From: Fragilariopsis cylindrus CCMP1102
Lineage: Eukaryota > Bacillariophyta > Bacillariophyceae > Bacillariales > Bacillariaceae
Reading direction: 5' to 3'
NCBI GenBank assembly: GCA_900095095.1
Contig: FMBT01000064.1
Location: forward strand, 1 to 64,000
Length of the DNA stretch: 64,000 nt
Made by a program: the position numbers and the translations under genes. Below are positions 1-11,366 of this stretch, piece by piece. Each line of letters begins with the position of its first letter. Position 1 is the first letter of the stretch. The notes under the pieces were generated by a model. That model did not search any database. It was not told where the DNA came from and saw only the letters and a list, made by a program, of their open reading frames with translations.

Positions 1-1970
1 TTGTCATCCACAAAGAAATTCTCAATATTCGTCAAATTTCCCCAACTAGATGGGAGAGTTCCTTCAAATCGATTTGATTCAAAATATAGAGATATAAGCT
101 CTGATAGGTCCTCGTATTCGTCAGGAAGCTTCCCTTCCAATTGATTTCCATCTAGATCCAATATTTTTAGACTGGTCAGACCTTGCCATTCTAGAGGCAG
201 AGTCCCAGTAATATTGTTCAGTCGTAAACTGATGTAAAACAGGTTGGATAGAGAACCCCATTCGGGAGGCAAAGTAGAAGCTAGACTGTTGCCTTCCAAG
301 TCGAGACTTTCAAGCTTGGTAGCATTTGCAAACTCAAACGGAAGGGTCCCAGTCATGTCGTTGTCCTTCAACCAAAGTGCCTGCAATCTACTTAATCTAC
401 CTAATTCAGCTGGAATAGATCCATACAGTTGATTGGAATCAAAATCAATTTGTGTTAAATATTCGAGAAGTGAAAGTTCCCAGGGTATTTCACCCTGGAG
501 TGAATTGTTGGGTAGTTTGATAATAGTCACACGGGATCCCGTGCTATCACAAAATACACCTCTTTTGACTGTGATATCATCATATCCTTCTTCGTGGGTA
601 ATATCGCTTTTGCTGTCAGTAATATTGTCATCAGTAATAACCACTTTCTCTGTGTTTCTACTATCGTTGTTCCAGTTACACACATCTTTTGAACTGAGAA
701 ATGAGAAATTTTCGTTCCACGCTTGCAACCCTCCCGTCGAATAGTACAAAACAACCAGGACATACCTCTCAACTAACAACTGAATAGACATATTATAAAC
801 ATCAGTTTCTAAATCAAGAGTTGCTATCCAACTCAAGGCAGCATATCGAGGACTTTCGGTATAGGTAGCAAAGAATTCTTCCGGACCAACTACAGAATCA
901 TCCGGAACAATATACGGGCCGATATTTGTTATTAAATATTCCCATCGCCGATCAATTAACGAACTCGTACTGGGACCAGCGGATGGTGCATTTGATTCGA
1001 ATGTAATTATACCCGTGGGGTTTTCTGTTGCGAATTCGAAAGGAGAAGGAGAGAAAGTATTAAAACTGCTTGGTACAGAAGTAGGCGATTCTGTAATGTT
1101 TTTTTCTTCTTGCTCTCTGGCACGATAAAACCACAAAAATGTACCTGCCACTCCACCAATAACAAACAACATTATCACGCAGAGGATCATTCCCCAACAC
1201 GTTCGACGAATCCCACAAATTTTGAAGTTTTTTCCTTCTTCTTCTTCATTCTCATTATTGGGACGTTTATTAGTATTATCTGTATCTGTATCTGTATAGT
1301 TATTATTCTCGTTATTAGTAGTGACAACTTGAGCGATTACATGTTGTCTTTGATGAAAATCTTGAGATAATCGACGATCGACTTCTTGTTGGACTCCATG
1401 CCTTAGTTGTTCTGATATTTGTGCCTCCAATCGTTCAGCCAAGCGTTCTTCGATTTCTTCTTCGCTGTATTGTTGTGATTGACTTGTTACCAGTTCGGCA
1501 ACGATAGGAATTGATAGGTCAGTAGTTACCGTACCATCCGACGATGCGGGATTAGTTCTCGAGGTAGCTGCGCTTCTATCATTCCCGGTCGGTGTCCTTA
1601 TAAGATAATTAGAACCATAACTACTATCATTTTCTTTCGTTTCTTCCATATCGAGCAAGTTGTCGTGCTGATGGCGATCGTAATCGAATGAACCAGTTAT
1701 GCCTATACCGGGCACGGAAATTGCTCCAGGTGTCGATCGTTGTCTCGTTACCACGGAGGGAGGTATTGCTGCGGCTTCTTCTTCTGACTCGTTACTGTAG
1801 TGGCTACTGCTCATGATATTATTTTGACGACGATTGTCTGGATTGTCATTCACACTTGTTCTAATAGTAGTAGGACTAGCTCTTTCTTGACCTACTTCTC
1901 TATTTCTGTTCGAATTGAGACCGTTCAACGTGACTTTACCTTTGTCGTCCTTCGCAACCTTTGAGGTCAT
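1..1970 (-). CDS. Leucine-rich repeat type II membrane protein (3' end outside window)
   Basis: One open frame of 656 complete codons runs from an ATG at 1970 to the window edge with no stop, so the C-terminus is missing. Residues 1-250 are polar and Ser/Glu-rich with a predicted helical Glu/Arg/Gln stretch, and should be cytosolic. Residues about 258-278 form one membrane segment (WGMILCVIMLFVIGGVAG). The rest should face outside: a cap region with VCNWNN and GVFCDSTG, then at least six plant-type LRRs with the LxxLxLxxNxLxGxLPxEW pattern, for example SLDLEGNSLASTLPPEWGS. This is the usual build of the large LRR families of diatoms, whose ligands are mostly unknown; a receptor or adhesion role is inference. 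No cytosolic kinase domain is present. The gene is divergent from the nucleolin-like gene, with 671 bp between them, and shows no frame slip. Confidence 0.9.
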   Translation of the reverse strand, partial: MTSKVAKDDKGKVTLNGLNSNRNREVGQERASPTTIRTSVNDNPDNRRQNNIMSSSHYSNESEEEAAAIPPSVVTRQRSTPGAISVPGIGITGSFDYDRHQHDNLLDMEETKENDSSYGSNYLIRTPTGNDRSAATSRTNPASSDGTVTTDLSIPIVAELVTSQSQQYSEEEIEERLAERLEAQISEQLRHGVQQEVDRRLSQDFHQRQHVIAQVVTTNNENNNYTDTDTDNTNKRPNNENEEEEGKNFKICGIRRTCWGMILCVIMLFVIGGVAGTFLWFYRAREQEEKNITESPTSVPSSFNTFSPSPFEFATENPTGIITFESNAPSAGPSTSSLIDRRWEYLITNIGPYIVPDDSVVGPEEFFATYTESPRYAALSWIATLDLETDVYNMSIQLLVERYVLVVLYYSTGGLQAWNENFSFLSSKDVCNWNNDSRNTEKVVITDDNITDSKSDITHEEGYDDITVKRGVFCDSTGSRVTIIKLPNNSLQGEIPWELSLLEYLTQIDFDSNQLYGSIPAELGRLSRLQALWLKDNDMTGTLPFEFANATKLESLDLEGNSLASTLPPEWGSLSNLFYISLRLNNITGTLPLEWQGLTSLKILDLDGNQLEGKLPDEYEDLSELISLYFESNRFEGTLPSSWGNLTNIENFFVDD

Positions 1971-2641
1971 GATAGACTTCAGGTAAACGTGGTTTTGTTG
2001 TTATACTGTACAGTAGAAGCATAGAAGATACCCACAAGATGTGATTTTCCTGTCTGTGTCGGATAAATTGAAGAGGGAATGAAAATGACGAGATGAAGGC
2101 AATTTTATCGATCGTGTCACTTTTATCATTTAGTTCGTGTCGCTTGCCGCTATCATTCACTATTAGCAGAATGCTGAAAGTCGACTGATTCGATTGATTC
2201 GACTCAGTCGACACGTTCTTGTCTGTCATCCCACCAGGAGTAATCACTTAATTGTGCGTGACACGAGCCATCAATATCTTCTTTCAACAATAAAAAATTA
2301 TTTCATTTGACGATTTCTATTATATTTATTGTTTGACAACCCAAAACGACAGACTCTTGCAAAATTACCTCATTGGCGTAACCACTCATAACATCAAGAA
2401 TAAACAATCTAAAGTAATAATAAAAAAAGAATATAAAATCATGGGTAGTAAATCAGATAGCAAGGACGTGAGTAAAGGACGATCGACACGGCGGCACCTG
2501 AAATCGAAAAAATGTATGAAAACCTGAAACTCTATCTTTCAAATTAATCGCATACATTGTACTCACGGAATTTTTGTTCATCGTTCATCTTGTATGTGTT
2601 CTTGTTCTTCCGTATTTTGTTTGTTTTGTGATTATCAGAAA
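1971..2641. other. Divergent intergenic region, LRR gene / nucleolin-like gene
   Basis: This 671-bp gap must hold the promoters of two divergent genes. Short open frames here (for example 2333-2527) have no protein-like features. A TTATCAG just before the nucleolin ATG could be a 3' splice site of a 5'-UTR intron, but this cannot be settled from the sequence. Confidence 0.5.
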
Positions 2642-4077
2642 ATGGTCAAGGACCTTAAGGCCAAGCTCAAAGCCGCCAAAAAAGCGAAGAAGGCTGCGGA
2701 TGAGGCCAATGCCAACGCAGAAAAATTAGCAGAGGAACTAACCAAATTAGAGTCCGAAGCTAAGCCAGACAAGAAGAAGAAAAAGGTCACCAAGAAGGCG
2801 GATTCTGGCAGCGATTCGGATAGTAGTAGCAGCAGTAGCAGCAGCAGCAGTAGCTCAGATTCCGACAGTGACTCAGATGATGATGACAAGAAAAAGGTTG
2901 TCCCTGCTGCGAAGGTCGTCGCTAAAAAGGATGACAGTAGTGATTCCTCCGATTCTGACAGTTCTGATTCCGACTCAGATGATGATGATGAGAAAAAGGT
3001 TGTCCCTGCTGCGAAGGTCGTCGTTAAGAAGGATGATAGCAGTGATTCTTCCGACTCGGATAGTTCTGATTCCGACTCAGATGATGATGATAAGAAAAAG
3101 GTTGAAAAGAAAGTAGTCAAAAAGGACGACTCATCATCTGATAGCGATTCGGATTCTTCTTCCGACTCCGACTCAGATTCAGATGACACCCCAGCATCGA
3201 AGCCACCAAAAGAGGAAAAGAAGCGAAAGGCAGAAAGTGAGGATGCCGTTGAAGAAACATCCGAGCCACCAGTGAAAAAGCAAGCTGTTGCTGCTGAAGG
3301 TGAAGAATCTCAAACCAAGTTATACATCCGTGGTTTGCCATGGAGAGCTGGAGAGGATGAAGTTCGTGAATTCTTTAAGGGATGCGGAAGCGGACCTACG
3401 TCTGTTGAATTACCTCTACAGGATGATGGACGAAGTTCCGGAACGGCCGTTCTCGAATTTGGTGATGCTGACGCTGCAGCTGCTGCTATGGAACTGAACG
3501 GTGCCGACTTTGATGGTCGTTGGTTGTCTATTAAATATTCGACACCAAAACCAATTGGTTCAGCACGTGCCCCAAGCGATAAACAAGAAGGCTGTGTTAC
3601 CATCTTTGTGGGGAATTTGTCCTGGGATATTGATGAGGATTCTCTTCGTGAGGCCTTCAAGGGATGTGGTACCATTACACAAGTTCGCTTTTCAACCGAT
3701 AGAGAAACTGGAGACTTTAAGGGATACGGACACGTTGAATTCGAAGAAACAGAAGCTACTGATGCTGCTGTACAGATGGCAGGAACTGATATTTGTGGAC
3801 GAGCAGTACGTGTTGATTACGCTAACGACAAAAGAAAAGAAGGTGGTTTTGGCGGCGGCGGCGGTGGAGGCCGTGGTGGTGGTGGATTCGGCGGTGGCGG
3901 CCGAGGAGGTGGATTTGGTGGCGGAGGCCGTGGCGGGGCCGCGGTGGTGGTGGATTCGGCGGTGGAGGCCGAGGAGGTGGCCGTGGTGGTGGTGGTGGAG
4001 GAGGCCGAGGAGGCAGTACCTTACACAAGGCATCAGGTGGTATTGCTGCTTTTGCTGGCAACAAAATTACATTTTAA
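2642..4077 (+). CDS. Nucleolin-like protein: acidic Ser/Asp tracts, two RRMs, RGG tail
   Basis: The protein has the order of nucleolin/Nsr1: a Lys-rich N-terminus (MVKDLKAKLKAAKKAKK), three or more acidic Ser/Asp blocks separated by VVPAAKVVAKKDD-type linkers (about residues 50-200), RRM1 (about 225-300, RNP-like LYIRGLPW), RRM2 (about 318-395, RNP2 IFVGNLSW and RNP1 GYGHVEF) and a Gly/Arg-rich tail. Such proteins act in the nucleolus in rRNA transcription, processing and ribosome assembly. I chose the ATG at 2642 because the basic start matches the family; the ATG at 2594 adds a Cys-rich stretch unlike it. The frame slips at the G-run 3935-3938. As read, the RGG tail turns into a Val/Glu/Ala stretch ending at 4129. 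One more G gives a normal tail ending SGGIAAFAGNKITF and a stop at 4077. Long Ser/Glu frames on the other strand are shadows. Confidence 0.88.
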
Positions 4078-4298
4078 TTGTACAAACCTACTTGCTAAAC
4101 TAAAAAATAAATCCATATTTTATGTCTAAAATTGATTATATTCCTCTTCGGTAGAATATCGCTACGAAACTACTATCATGTTCAGTGAAACCCTGTTTTT
4201 TAATGGTATGTTTGTGGAGCAAATTTCTCTTCTAGACTTTTATTTCAAGACAGTGAATAAATTGTAGACTGGAACATTCCTTATATAGTATTTATTGT

Positions 4299-4335
<37 letters not shown>

Positions 4336-4791
4336 CCTAGATATTTTTTTTTTTTTTTTTTTTGATATATTTCTTATTATTGTGTATGTATGTAATCGTA
4401 GTTTTTGATTTAAGGGGAATTATTTACATTTTCTATTCCCCTTTTTGAACTTACATTTTGAAGACGCTGTTGTGTGCACGACTGACCCAATTAACGAAGG
4501 CACCACTACAGCAACGTTAACCTACTTCTATTCCTTCGTTTTTATGTGGCGATCTTTTCTTTGACTTTAACTCTTCACAATTACATCGTCGTAACAATGA
4601 TCTTCATTCGTCATTACTACTACAGTAGTACAATCATTCAACAACAGTAACAAACATTAGCTCAAACGCCATACGCTAAGTTAGAAGTAGGTGATTAGAA
4701 AATCGAAGCAGCGATCGCGTTCAGGCTGATCTATCCTGATACTTAATAAACAACAACAACGACAACACAACAACGACAACGACAACGAAAC
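4078..4791. other. Intergenic region with long T homopolymers
   Basis: There is no gene here. T runs of 35 (4301-4335) and 20 (4344-4363) lie about 220 bp after the nucleolin stop. The last 60 bp before the NUDIX ATG are rich in CAACAA/CGACAA repeats, a likely 5' leader. Confidence 0.6.
4301..4363. repeat. Poly-T tracts (35 and 20 bases)
   Basis: Two near-pure T runs are separated by CCTAGATA. Their true lengths are doubtful, since this contig seems to lose bases in homopolymers. Confidence 0.85.
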
Positions 4792-5858
4792 ATGGGTAAC
4801 ATCTGTTCTAATAGTGGTCGCGAAGAAAAGAAGAACCCGATGATTGAACCTAGTAATGATACCGAGGATGAATCACCATCGCCTTGTACTAACCTCGATG
4901 ATGGGTCGCCATCACTTGACTATCCGCTGCAGATGTCTCAACAATATTCTATGAAATTTGACTCTAAAATAAATATCGATTTTTCCGACACAGACTATAA
5001 AGCATTTTGTTTATTAATTCACAAAGATGTTGGTGCGGTCCTTTTGCATTGTACAAGGAAGAAGAAAAAGCCTCCACATTACCAATTACCGGGGGGCCAT
5101 GTGGATGGATATGAATTTACACAAGTTACCAAGAATCTTTCCTCGTATGTCACACAAGAACAGCTCTATTTGGCGGCGAGAATAGGATGTGGTAGAGAAG
5201 GTAAATAAATTTGAACACACAACAAAGAAGCAGTTTGTTGGCAATAATTTTTTTCTTATGACATGCTGATGCATTATACTTTTGGCTATGAATACTATAA
5301 TATGCTTAATTAACCCAACGCTCCTTTTATTTGTTCATAATCACCAATACTAAACTACTTGCGTGAAAAAAAGTTTACGAGGAGACTGGCATGGATTTTA
5401 GAGATCAATTAGATAGGTTTCTTCCAATGGTTCTATATAGAGAAGAAATTAATAACAAATCAAAATTGATAAACGAATATAAAAATCGGATATTTTTTGT
5501 CTGTGACGTATTCGATGAGGATTTTCCCCGTGCTGTGCGTAAATCAACCAATCAATCATATAATCTCTCACATTGAACGTTAGTATCATTTGATCGGATC
5601 TGACCATGATCTCTTCTTTCTTTTCTCTCTCTCTCTCTCTCTCTTTCCTTAACAATAGCCGCGGAGTGGGATACCGCGTTTCTCGACGATTCGTTATCCA
5701 TCCGTTCCAAGCAATTTTTCTTCTGATCTTATGTTGCAGTTGTCAGTAGAACATTCAGGATTTCGTTTTGTTAAGGAAAGTCAGAAATTTCAAAAAGTCT
5801 CAGGCTTCATAGTGGAGGGAAAGTAGAGAAAGCTGTAGAAATGGCTTTCAATATATAG
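4792..5858 (+). CDS. NUDIX hydrolase, probably three exons
   Basis: Exon 1 (4792-5200) gives MGNICSNSGREE and a NUDIX core with YQLPGGHVDG. A 173-bp intron (5201-5373) splits the NUDIX box. Across it the helix reads AARIGCGREVYEETGMDF, which supplies the REx2EExG metal-binding glutamates for Mg-dependent cleavage of a nucleoside-diphosphate-linked substrate. Exon 2 continues with NRIFFVCDVFDEDFPRAV. A second intron probably runs from near 5535-5539 (GTGCGT or GTAAAT) to the AG at 5657-5658, leading to LMLQLSVEHSGFRFVKE, the conserved C-terminal block of this protist NUDIX subgroup. The last block, SLRLHSGGKVEKAVEMAF, needs one extra base in the AAA run at 5785-5787; its stop ends at 5858. The Gly-2/Cys-5 start (MGNIC) could be a myristoylation/palmitoylation signal, which is inference. 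Substrate unknown; exon 3 phase uncertain. Confidence 0.75.
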
Positions 5859-6247
5859 TATTATATTCATAGGTATTATATCATCATAAATAAGTAGTAG
5901 TAGTAGTAGTACTATACTGTATTTATGAATGTAGAGCAGCCAAAAGGATGACATATTGGACATCCATAGCCGTTGCCTTTCGTGTCTATGTGTGAACGCC
6001 TATTAATCTGAAAAATGTTTGATGCCCAGATGCAGCAAGTTTTATCTGTTTTTTTTTATATTTTAAAAGTGCACTGCATAACTTATAAAGTGAAAGGATA
6101 AGTTATATACATGGCTTTGAATGTTTGACAATATTTCTTTTGCCATACTTGTGGCATAATTTGGAAAGGTTACAAAAAATCACGCACAAACACGTTCTCT
6201 TGCTCCTCTAAGGATGGCAAGGCGATAGTTTGTAAATAATTAAGCGC
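5859..6247. other. Convergent intergenic region, NUDIX / myosin
   Basis: The 3' ends of the two genes face each other here. It holds a short (TAG)n run near 5891-5909 and AT-rich DNA. I see no gene. Confidence 0.55.
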
Positions 6248-9200
6248 CTAATCAGAATCTGAATCTGAATCAGAATCAGAATCATCGTCTGTTGGTTTTT
6301 GAGCGGTTCTTCTCGAGGCAACAGCTGCACCTGGTGGAGCTTTCTGCCCTGCATTTTCAAGAGCGGCACGTTCAGCTTTGGCTTCAGCCTCGCATTCAAG
6401 AGCCCAGATCACAACATCTTCTACGAGCTGTGCATCTCTGGATTTGTCTTGAACCTGAGCCACGATGCGGGCAAGAGCCTTTTGGTACGCACACGGGCAT
6501 GCGCTTCAGCAAGGTAGAAAGCCTGGCGATTCTTCAAGTCCTCCTTCATCTTCACAAGTTGCTTCTTGTAAGCGTCAACGTTCTTGATCAAACGACCATT
6601 CGTTCCGTTCAAGCCTTTAGCGTGCTCATTAAGTTGAGCGAATGAAGCACTTGCTGAAGAATTGGCTTCCATTAATCTGGCATTATTTTCTTTCAAAGAC
6701 TTGTAATCCTTCTTCATACTCTCGCATTGTTGTCGCAGTTTCATGTTTTCCTTTCGCAAGTATTCAATAATTTTACCGGATTCATCGATAAGAGTCTGCT
6801 GCTGTGCGGATTCGCCATGCTTTTTAGATTCTTCACGAAGCTGTTCCTCAAGCTTCTCCTTATACTCTTCCATTTCCTGTTCGAACTGGAATTTTGCATC
6901 CTCAAGATCTGACTTGCGCTTGTCTTCAGCCTCAACGAGCTTATCCTTCACCATATCGAGCTGATTACCCAAATCGTCCTCTTCTTTCTTTCGGACAAGA
7001 GCCTGCTTATATCTGGGTCGTTGGATAAACCCACGAGCAATAGCTTGGATTCGAGTAGCAGCCTTCTTCCACTTCTTACCCATTCGCTTCTCTAATTTCT
7101 TGTTCTTCTTCAATTCTCTGAATTTTTTTCGTGCAATTATCGAACGAACGAGGCACTGAACTGGAATGGTCGCTTTCAACATTGCAGCGTACTTTTCTTT
7201 CATTTCTTTTTCCTCTCTCTCTTTCTTTTCTTTCGCTTCTTTTTCATCCTTCTCTCTCTGTTCTCTATTGGCAAGCTCTATCGCTGCAAGCCTCGCATCC
7301 TCCTTCTCTTTCGCTTCTTTCATTTCTTTTTCCTCCTTATCTTTCTTTCTTTTCATTTCTTTTTCCTCTTTCTCTCTCTGTTCTCTACCGGCTTCTAATT
7401 CTGCCGCTAACTTTTCTGCCGCGATTGCTTCCTCTTTCTCTCTCTGTTCTCTATTGGCTTCTCTTTCTATCGCTAACGCTTCTGCCGCGGCTGCTTCTTC
7501 TGCTGCTATCCTAGCCGCTTCTTTTTCTGCCTTCTCTCGTGCAAGTCTACGTCTGACAAGAAAACCTCTAGCGGGGGACTGAACCTTGACCGCCCACTTG
7601 TGCCAGATCTTACCTCGCTGTGATTCTAAATATTCCAGACAACCAGATTTGAAATATATTTTAGTTTTTCCGACAGCATAAGCCTTGGATATATTACCAT
7701 TCTTCTTCTTCTTTTCGAACGATACAAGAACTTTATTCATTATTGCTTCAACTTCTACAAAATCATCTGAATAACCACCCGCTGGTTTATCTGCATTCAA
7801 CATGGAGTAACGATGAACAACTTCTGAAACTTCCAATTTGGATGGATAGGCAGAACGCGAAATGGTAACGGCTGCGATTACACCGGCACAACGAAGTTGT
7901 TCCAACGTTGTAACATGCTGCATAACAAGTTTCTTCTTCAAAGTATTAGGCTTTACACAACGGATATAACGAGATTGGGTACTTTCAAGGCCTTTCATTA
8001 AGGTTCCCAATTGAGACTTAAACTGAGTCATACGGTATCTGCGGCTAGATTACTCTTAGCACGACGAGGAGGAGCACGACCGGTATCGGCAGGGCTCTGC
8101 TGATACTTTCTTCTTCTGATTTGATGAATTGCCATTCTCCAAATGTTTTGAAATGATATCATTGCTGCATAACTTAGCACACTCTTTCATATCTGCGGGG
8201 AGTGTATCAGTATTACGACCAACAAAGTCTTGTGCCCTGTAAATGACAGGACCGGCAAAGTGATGAATACCGAATTCAATTTTAGAGAAAGTATTCTTGT
8301 AATAAGACATGCAACGTTCTTATTACTTGCTAAGGCCTTACTGACAAAAGCTTGATCATTACCACTCGGACGAACACATTCTTCATTCAATTGTTTGATC
8401 ATACCGACCTTTCCTTCAATCAATTCCAATATGTCTGAGTTGTCATCGTATTTAATCTCATCCAAGTCTAGACCTTCCGCCTTGTATTCTTCCACTACGG
8501 TTCGGAAGATATCTCGGGTAAATTTCTGTTGGAGTTTCTCGTTACAGTAGTTAATACAAAGCTGTTCAAATCCATTTATTGGGAATGATTCGAATCCAAA
8601 AATATCCAATAGACCAATGATACCATACTCAGTATTTTCATCACCATTAGCGTAGTTATTTTCAGCACATGTAGCATCATTGATAGCACGGACCAACCAC
8701 AAAAAGACCTTAGCATAGATCTCTTTCGCGAATGCATCAGCAGATTCCTTTGATACGTCAGACTTCAACGGGACCTTATATTCTTCTCCACGTGTTTTGA
8801 TAGTCCGTTCGGTGAAGGCCAAACTTAAGGTGGTATGGTCACAACCAAGTAGCTCTGTTAATGCTTCAAGTTCCTTCTTTGATGTGATAACTGTCTCTTC
8901 ATCGTTGCTTGGTTTTGGTGCAAACGTTAATTGGCCCAACTGTAACACGGCCAAATTGCACGGTAGAGAGTTATATACGATTCACCCTTAATACCGACTA
9001 ATTCAAGTGCAGCCTTAGTATCGATGAAATGTTCACCATCCTCCTTCCCGTCAATTAGGACTTAGGAGGCTTACCAATGTACGCAAACGAAGTAGTCTTT
9101 GTTCCCTTTAGTCCACTCCAAATTTCAGTCTTCATTTCATCGGGTGCAGCAATTAATTGATAAAATATATGATACGTCCGTTCGACACCTTCCTCATGCT

Positions 9201-9957
9201 TCACAACACGAGACTTTTCAAGTAAATAAACTTCACAGGCCGATCCAGCTAGAGCAGCACGTGGTTTTCCTCCCGTTTTTACGTGATCAAATTGAAGCAT
9301 AATATATTTTCCAAATCGTGAGGAGTTATCATTACGACGTGTTTTAGCATTCCCGAATGCTTCTAACAGTGGATTGGAATCTAAGATCCTTGTCACGACA
9401 GGTGACTGACCTTCCGTTTTTTCATTCGGATCCTGTTGGACTGTTGCGACATGATTCATACAAATCTTAACAGTTTCTGTTTTCCCCGCACCGGATTCAC
9501 CAGACACAAGAATCGATTGATTCATCTTGTGCAGTGCAAGTCCTTTATAACACAATGAGGAAATTTCGTATATATGTGGTGGTAATCCAATCCGTGGATC
9601 ATTTTCACTCTCATCCCAAACAAGCTTCTGCGCATAGTCCATTCGGACTTCGTCGGTATATAACTCCGTAATCCATTGGTATGGATTAACTGCAATAACA
9701 ATATCCGCAACACGTGCATACGGCAGAGCATTCGTATGTCTTGCTTTTAAGTTAAACAAAATTGCAGCCTGTGTATAGTAAAATTAATGTAGAATAGAAA
9801 TAAAATAGAATGGACATCATTAGAAAAGACCCCGGGTATGATTATAAATAAAAGTTCTTTTTCAAAACACGACCTTGAGATCCAATCAATAATAAATCAA
9901 TTGAATAACAGATTCTTCTGCCTGTTACGTTGCTTGACGACAAACAAACAAAAACAA

Positions 9958-9995
<38 letters not shown>

Positions 9996-10284
9996 TATAA
10001 ACACTTACCTCATGTAAGTATGGAAGATCAACCATATCATCAGCATCAATTAATTCACCATTGCCACCAACATTTTGTAATGGAAGGACGTTACCTTGGT
10101 AATCTTTCAGTTTCACAATAGCAGATTTGAATCCAATAGCAGCTTTACCGCCATCACTTGCAATAGCTTCTTCATTCTCATATTGTGGTATAGCAACCTT
10201 TGCAGTCGTTGCATCCTGTTCGACTAATCGTGCTGGTACCCATGCAAACTCATCGGAACGTATATAAACATCATCTCCACCCAT
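6248..10284 (-). CDS. Myosin heavy chain with single-alpha-helix neck and coiled coil (myosin 1)
   Basis: Actin motor of about 1,265 aa. Exon 1 is 10284-10009, exon 2 is 9768-6248, and the 240-bp intron (GTAAGT...AG) holds an (AT)n run. An N-terminal SH3-like part is followed by the motor: P-loop GESGAGKTET (about 182), switch I NDNSSRFGKY (about 239) and switch II DIFGFESF (about 480), then actin-binding RYIRCVKPN. The neck has an IQ-like VQSPARGFLVRRRLA, then about 100 residues of Glu/Lys/Arg repeats such as NREQREKEE that should form a stable single helix, then two more IQ motifs. A coiled coil and an acidic (DS)n tail end the protein. The frame slips at single-base runs at 6480-6483, 8029, 8953-8955 and 9058-9059, and less cleanly near 8100 and 8305. 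Each of the four clean slips is mended by one base, and conservation is full between them, so I read this as one working gene. The myosin class is not assigned. Confidence 0.88.
9965..9990. repeat. (TA)n microsatellite in myosin 1 intron
   Basis: A pure TA repeat of about 26 bases lies inside the only intron of the myosin gene, near its 5' splice site. Confidence 0.9.
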
Positions 10285-11366
10285 ATTTTTTTCTCAAATT
10301 ACTTCTTTTAATGTCACGGTAGTATATTTAAGGTATGACAAGACAAGACAAGTAGATGTCCGAAAATTATTTGATTTGAAAACTGTGAATAGTGTGCTCG
10401 GAAGTTTTAAGTTCCTGAATGGTGCTCAAGTGTTGTTGAATACGGTTTATCTAGTGTAATCGTACTAGTAGTCGGTATCGAGTATCATGTGTTGCAGATT
10501 TGTTTGTAGAAAATATTCCTGATGGTTCATTTTGTATGAATTCGCCTTTTTGTGCCCGTATGACGATGACTGCATAAATATGAAAATGAAAATGACTAAG
10601 ACTAAGACTCTAATAAACTGTGTACGGTACTATTCAATCGATCTATGTGACCTTAACATTGACACCAGGAAAATGGTACTGCAGTAGTTTTTAGAAACAT
10701 GTAATTTGAGGGACACCAGTTGAAACCTGAACTCGGACGTACTAGTATGAAATATCCAGAAGATTCAAAGAAAATTAATGCTCATGTCTGTACATTCATT
10801 TGGGGATTATTTGGTAGGGGTGATATGTGTATCTATTTGGTTGTGATAAGAATGCCTGGAAGATCAAATTTGATAGCGAAGACAAATTCCAATCCGAGAA
10901 GCTCAATATGAAACATAGCAAACAAAGTATAGTTGTTCCTGCTATTGGTTGTGGTGAATTTCTAGAAAAGGAATAGACTATAACAACTTGAATCAGTTTA
11001 GCTAACCATCGTATAGTAATAGTAGCAGCATAGCAGCAAATAGTACAGAAGAAATCTTCTTATTTGATGTGAAAAACATCCAGCAAGGCCAAGAGGACAT
11101 AAAAATAACAACCAACATGTAAGACCATGCTGCTTTCATCCAAGAAAATGCTAAGTCTTTGAAAATTTACAACTATTGTTCCAGAAAAATGATAATTATG
11201 TTGATATATCACTTAGTATGAGAAGCGGAGCGGAGGACAGACGTCTCGGATGGAGCAGCTGATCGCAACGTGGAATGTGTGTGCGATGCCACTATGAAAA
11301 TAGGGATAACAAAATTTTGAAAATAAATGATGGCATGATCGATGGCAAGAACGAAATAAGCTAAGC
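10285..11366. other. Divergent intergenic region, 1.08 kb
   Basis: Myosin 1 and the membrane-protein gene at 11367 point away from each other. There is no convincing gene: the 62-codon frame at 10720-10911 has no domain or codon-like pattern. A direct repeat of AAGACAAGAC/AAGACTAAGAC type is the only structure seen. Confidence 0.5.

Noticed and set aside
2635-3189. Long Ser/Glu-rich frame on the minus strand opposite the nucleolin gene
   Set aside because: It is the antisense of AGC/GAT/GAC repeats that encode the acidic tracts; no domain and no start context.
3690-4064. Pro/Arg- and His-rich minus frames opposite the RGG tail
   Set aside because: Antisense of Gly codons (GGT/GGC); pure composition effect.
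8029-9059. Myosin 1 as a pseudogene, or with programmed frameshifts
   Set aside because: All motor motifs are intact, slips are single-base losses in runs, and unrelated genes in the window show the same kind; no slippery-site-plus-structure pattern was seen.
10720-10911. Plus frame of 63 codons between myosin 1 and the membrane-protein gene
   Set aside because: No recognisable features and no codon pattern; it lies in a divergent promoter gap.
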